Below, in pieces: positions 19,586 through 22,299 of a DNA stretch of 22,299 bases. The notes beneath the pieces were generated by a model. That model had not been told where the DNA came from, did no database searches, and saw nothing but the letters and a program-made list of their open reading frames with translations. Origin of the DNA: Hawksworthiomyces lignivorus. Lineage: Eukaryota; Ascomycota; Sordariomycetes; Ophiostomatales; Ophiostomataceae. The stretch is taken from positions 1 to 22,299 of the forward strand of contig NTMA01000174.1 of NCBI GenBank assembly GCA_002917075.1, in the 5' to 3' direction. The position numbers and the translations under genes are program-made. How positions within the stretch are numbered: position 1 is the stretch's first letter; every line of letters begins with the position of its first letter.

Positions 19586-20827
19586 TCATCGCTCCACCTT
19601 TCCAGCGCGACCGACCTGGAGGATCTCGCCGGTGGGCCGGTCGTCGCTGCGCAGAACCGGCCAGGAGCTGACTTCGGCCTTGGCCAGCACGACCTCGAGC
19701 TTCGTGCCGAGGATCTTGAACGTCGACTTGGCCGGGTCGATCGCGCCGTACAGCGGCACCTGCTTCTTGTAGCGCTTGACGGGGCTGTCCGTCGTGGGCA
19801 GGTCCAGGTCGATGGTCTGCTCCGAGAAGACGACGGTGGCTTTCTCTTTGTCGATCTTCTTGAGGAAGAAGGACACCGTTAGCGAGGTGGGCGACTGGTA
19901 AAAGTCGAATCTGCGCAATGTCAGCAGGGCCGAGCAGGATGAGAGACGCATGAAGACGCATGAGCAAAGTCCAGAAGAAAAAAAAAAAGCGTACCTGACC
20001 GTGTCCAGGAGCTCCTCGCCGTCGCCGGTCGCCTTGGCCTTCTTGCCGCTGCCGACGAATAGGTGGCGGCCCTTGGTCTGGCAGCCCTCGATCTTCATAA
20101 ACTGGTCGAACTCGAGCACGCGCCGCTTGCAGCAGCTGTAGCCCTTGCTGCCCTCGTGGAAGATGGGCACGCCCGGGTGGTGCACGCACGACTCGCCGTC
20201 GCGCGACGCGCCCTTGGCGTACGACACGCCGCAGCCGCGCCGCCGGCACAGCCGGCCGTCGGGGATCTCGAGGGCCGGGTCGTCGTCGTCCGACTCGGGC
20301 GGCGGTGGCGGCGGCGTGGGCGGCGCAGAGGCCGCCGCCGCTGCTGCCGCTGCCCCCTTCTCGCGCGTCGCCATGGCGATGGGCGTGCGCGGCATCGCCG
20401 GGCCTAGTGTCTGGCTGTCTCCTGAGGCGGCGCTCAGCGCGGCGGCGAGCTCCGGGACGTCCTTCTTCTTCTCGATCTTGGGCGGCAGGTCCGTGGTGCT
20501 GTGCTTGCCCTCCGTGCAGGGCGGAATGTCCATGAACTCCTCAAAGGTGAGCACACGGGGCTTGCAGCATGTCCAGCCTATGGAAGAAAAAAAAAAAGAA
20601 AAAATTCACGTGTGAGCAGACAGACCAAGGACGCTGGGACGTCGGGAGCAAAACGACCATGCCACACACAGCTGCCCTCATCTCGCCTTATGCTTCAGTC
20701 TCAACTCGCCCTCGTTCTTACCTTTCTGGCCCTCATGGAACACTGGTGGTCCTGGGTGGTATTTGCAGACCTCGTCAGGGTCGGTGTACTCCTTGCCGCA
20801 GCCCTGGTGGACACATTTTTGCGCCAT
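19586..20827 (-). CDS. CHORD-CS domain protein (Hsp90/Sgt1-associated co-chaperone)
   Basis: Three exons, 20827-20722, 20577-19995 and 19910-19586, encode 337 residues. Donors are GTAAGA and GTACGC; acceptors are CATAG and GCGCAG, all in frame. CHORD I spans residues 5-61 (C5, C10, C21, H24, H31, C39, C40, C56, H61; PGPPVFHEG and GWTCC). CHORD II spans about 146-207, with the same pattern (C146, C151, C166, FHEGSKGYSCC, C201). These are the eight zinc ligands expected for each CHORD. A linker with nine Ala and six Pro in a row and an Asp run separates them. A CS (p23-like) domain follows at about 230-318 (FDFYQSPTSLTVSFFLKKIDKE..., VPLYGAIDPAKSTFKILGTKLEVVLAK, SSWPVL). The order CHORD-CHORD-CS is that of animal CHORDC1; plant RAR1 has no CS domain. 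The family binds Hsp90, and in plants it works with SGT1 in immune-receptor folding. In fungi it is a single housekeeping-type gene. Confidence 0.95.
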
Positions 20828-21812
20828 GGCTTCGATCAGGAGAGCCGAAGCTCGAATTATCTCTACTCTCTTTCAGAGAAAAGCAGTTGGTGAGCTGCAG
20901 AGGGAGGCAGTGGAGGCGGGGTGTGAATCCTGCGACAACACACTTCAAGCTCAGCTAGAGGTAAGACAAGCTACTCTATGAGAACAAACTGCGCAAGCTG
21001 GATTCACTATAGAGCTCAGAAACTTTGACCGACTCTAAAATAAACAAGCAGCTGAAAGAGAGACGACCTGCGTTGTATCTATCGTAGCAGCGCTTAAGTA
21101 GATACAACGGTAGTGGATGTAAGGGAAGGTTCCGGCGATGTTCTGAGAGCTTCCATCGAAAAAATGGAATATCCCCCCCAATAGGCTGCAGAAGCTCCCC
21201 CGCGAACGTCGAACTAGCGACGTCTGGGTGCCCACGGACTTACGTTCCAACGACACCCAACGAATGCATGTCTCACTGTATCCGCACAGTGTTGTCTCTG
21301 TCCTACTGTGTCAAAGCGTGCCGGTTCTTGAGAACGCAGCTTTTCTCATGTCGTGACTAACCAGAGCTCGTAAGCAGAGAAATTCATCTTTTCCGAGGCG
21401 CACTTGTACACGCCTTGGATCAATGCATACGAGCAGCCTGCAGGCAATGTAAGCATATGCACATCAAGTTTCTGCGTGCGGCCATTGGGGGGACTACATC
21501 TCGGAAATCAATTTGCTGATACCGACAGCACGGTTCGGTTTTTGATGGACAGCGAGGCCCCCCAAAGCACTCACATAAAGCACTGAAGTGACCCACTTGT
21601 GCTGGCTGAAATTAGCTTCTCTGTGCGCTGAGCTACCAAGGAAAAAACTTCGTATTACACGGTCCTCATATGGGCATGGCGGTTTGCAGAATCATCACAC
21701 CATCTTTTGTTTGCGAGCGGTTGAAGATCATCCAGCGATCTCACTTACGACCTGAAAAAACTTCACGCAATAAGCACTTTGCCCACAAGCCATAGCTCTC
21801 ATCAGTGTAACC
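20828..21812. promoter_or_regulatory. divergent upstream region of CHORD gene and glutaredoxin-like gene
   Basis: This is a 985-bp shared upstream region. At 21125-21132 GAAGGTTC has the form of two inverted heat-shock units (nGAAnnTTCn), followed within 30 bp by further TTC and GAA units. This would suit an Hsp90-cochaperone gene, about 300 bp downstream on the minus strand. A short perfect inverted repeat, CACTGT/ACAGTG with a six-base loop, lies at 21274-21291. No gene is seen; short frames here have no family likeness. Confidence 0.35.
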
Positions 21813-22203
21813 ATGCGGTACTCTGCTCGCCTACTTCAGCCAGCCTGCCGCATTACACTGTTCACGCGGCCTCACTGTGGGTTATGCGTGCGCGCAAAAT
21901 CGGCCCTCTCCGGCGTCTGGGACGCTCGTCCCTTTGACTACAAGGAAATCGACGTCATCGATCCCACGGCCAAGGCCTGGCGGGACCTCTACGATCTGGA
22001 TGTTCCTGTGGTGGGTAAAATGTTCTGTATTTGCCTAGCTGCCCAGCGGTATTCACTCTGCTCACCCATGCTGTCAGATTCACATCAGCAAGGCCGCCGG
22101 CCCTGAGGAGGACCCGAAGAAGGCCTCCCGGGCCGTCAAGCTTATGCACACCTTCTCTCCCGAGGACGTGCACGCCAAGATGGACATTGTCGAAAAGGCA
22201 TAG
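21813..22203 (+). CDS. glutaredoxin-like protein (DUF836 family, YDR286C-like)
   Basis: Two exons, 21813-22010 and 22078-22203, encode 107 residues. The 67-bp intron uses donor GTGGGT and acceptor GTCAG. The nearby GTAAAA donor at 22015 would shift the frame, so GTGGGT is required; it joins DVPV to IHISK, the expected cis-proline strand of a thioredoxin fold. RITLFTRPHCGLC carries the redox pair C22 and C25 at the start of the fold. The central WRDLYDLDVPVIHI matches the glutaredoxin-like DUF836 group (Pfam PF05768), of which yeast YDR286C is a member. The first ~12 residues (MRYSARLLQPAC) are basic and could be a weak mitochondrial signal. The size fits the family. Exact substrate is unknown. 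It is the last gene before the contig end. Confidence 0.9.
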
Positions 22204-22261
22204 TCGCGGGCGGCGGTCTATCCTCCGGACCAGCTACTGCCCGCCCGTGCCACTCTTTGAT

Positions 22262-22299
<38 letters not shown>
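22204..22299. other. 3' flank of the glutaredoxin-like gene and T-run at the window end
   Basis: After the stop codon come about 60 bp of ordinary sequence, then a run of 36 T (22264-22299) reaching the last base. It is either a genuine T-tract at which assembly stopped or an end artefact. Together with the G-run at position 1 it suggests the window is a full contig. Confidence 0.6.

Noticed and set aside
21180..21260. tRNA-like sequence on the minus strand with a GTTCGA-type B box
   Set aside because: The would-be T-stem has one mismatch and a wobble pair, and no matching acceptor stem or D-arm is found at the right distance. It is not a tRNA.

Overview
The window is nuclear DNA from a filamentous ascomycete, most like a Sordariomycete of the Hypocreales type. 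The grounds are GC-rich coding regions, short introns of 67-133 bp with GT...AG borders and CTAAC-type branch sites, long intergenic spaces, and proteins that match fungal families (fungal TAF7, mL54/MRPL37, complex I 12-kDa subunit, Nsr1/Gar2 nucleolin, verprolin, CHORD-CS protein). The exact species cannot be read from the sequence. Homopolymer tracts at both ends (G-rich at 1-16, T-run to 22299) suggest the window is a whole short contig, or ends at assembly breaks.

Ten protein genes are supported, and seven of them need splicing. From left to right: a histone-fold (Bromo_TP) TAF3-like protein (-); the TFIID subunit TAF7 (+), divergent from it; mitochondrial ribosomal protein mL54 (-); a complex I NDUFB10/PDSW-type subunit (-); a nucleolin-like Nsr1/Gar2 protein (+); a 4.1-kb stretch with no recognisable gene; a tail-anchored-looking membrane protein with an N-terminal W-x-x-I motif (+); verprolin/WIP (-); an unnamed two-segment mitochondrial membrane protein (+); a CHORD-CS Hsp90-cochaperone-type protein (-); and a small glutaredoxin-like protein (+). 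No tRNA, rRNA, CRISPR array, transposon or secondary-metabolite gene was recognised.

Most genes are housekeeping. Two TFIID subunits share one 0.9-kb divergent promoter. Mitochondrial translation (mL54), respiration (NDUFB10) and rRNA processing (nucleolin) lie next to each other with CCAAT boxes nearby. Candidates for new biology are the membrane protein at 12463-14123, which has the layout of a selective-autophagy (mitophagy) receptor, the unnamed mitochondrial protein at 17538-18962, and the large gene-free interval 8373-12462. All functional statements rest on motif reading alone; no database search or RNA evidence was available.
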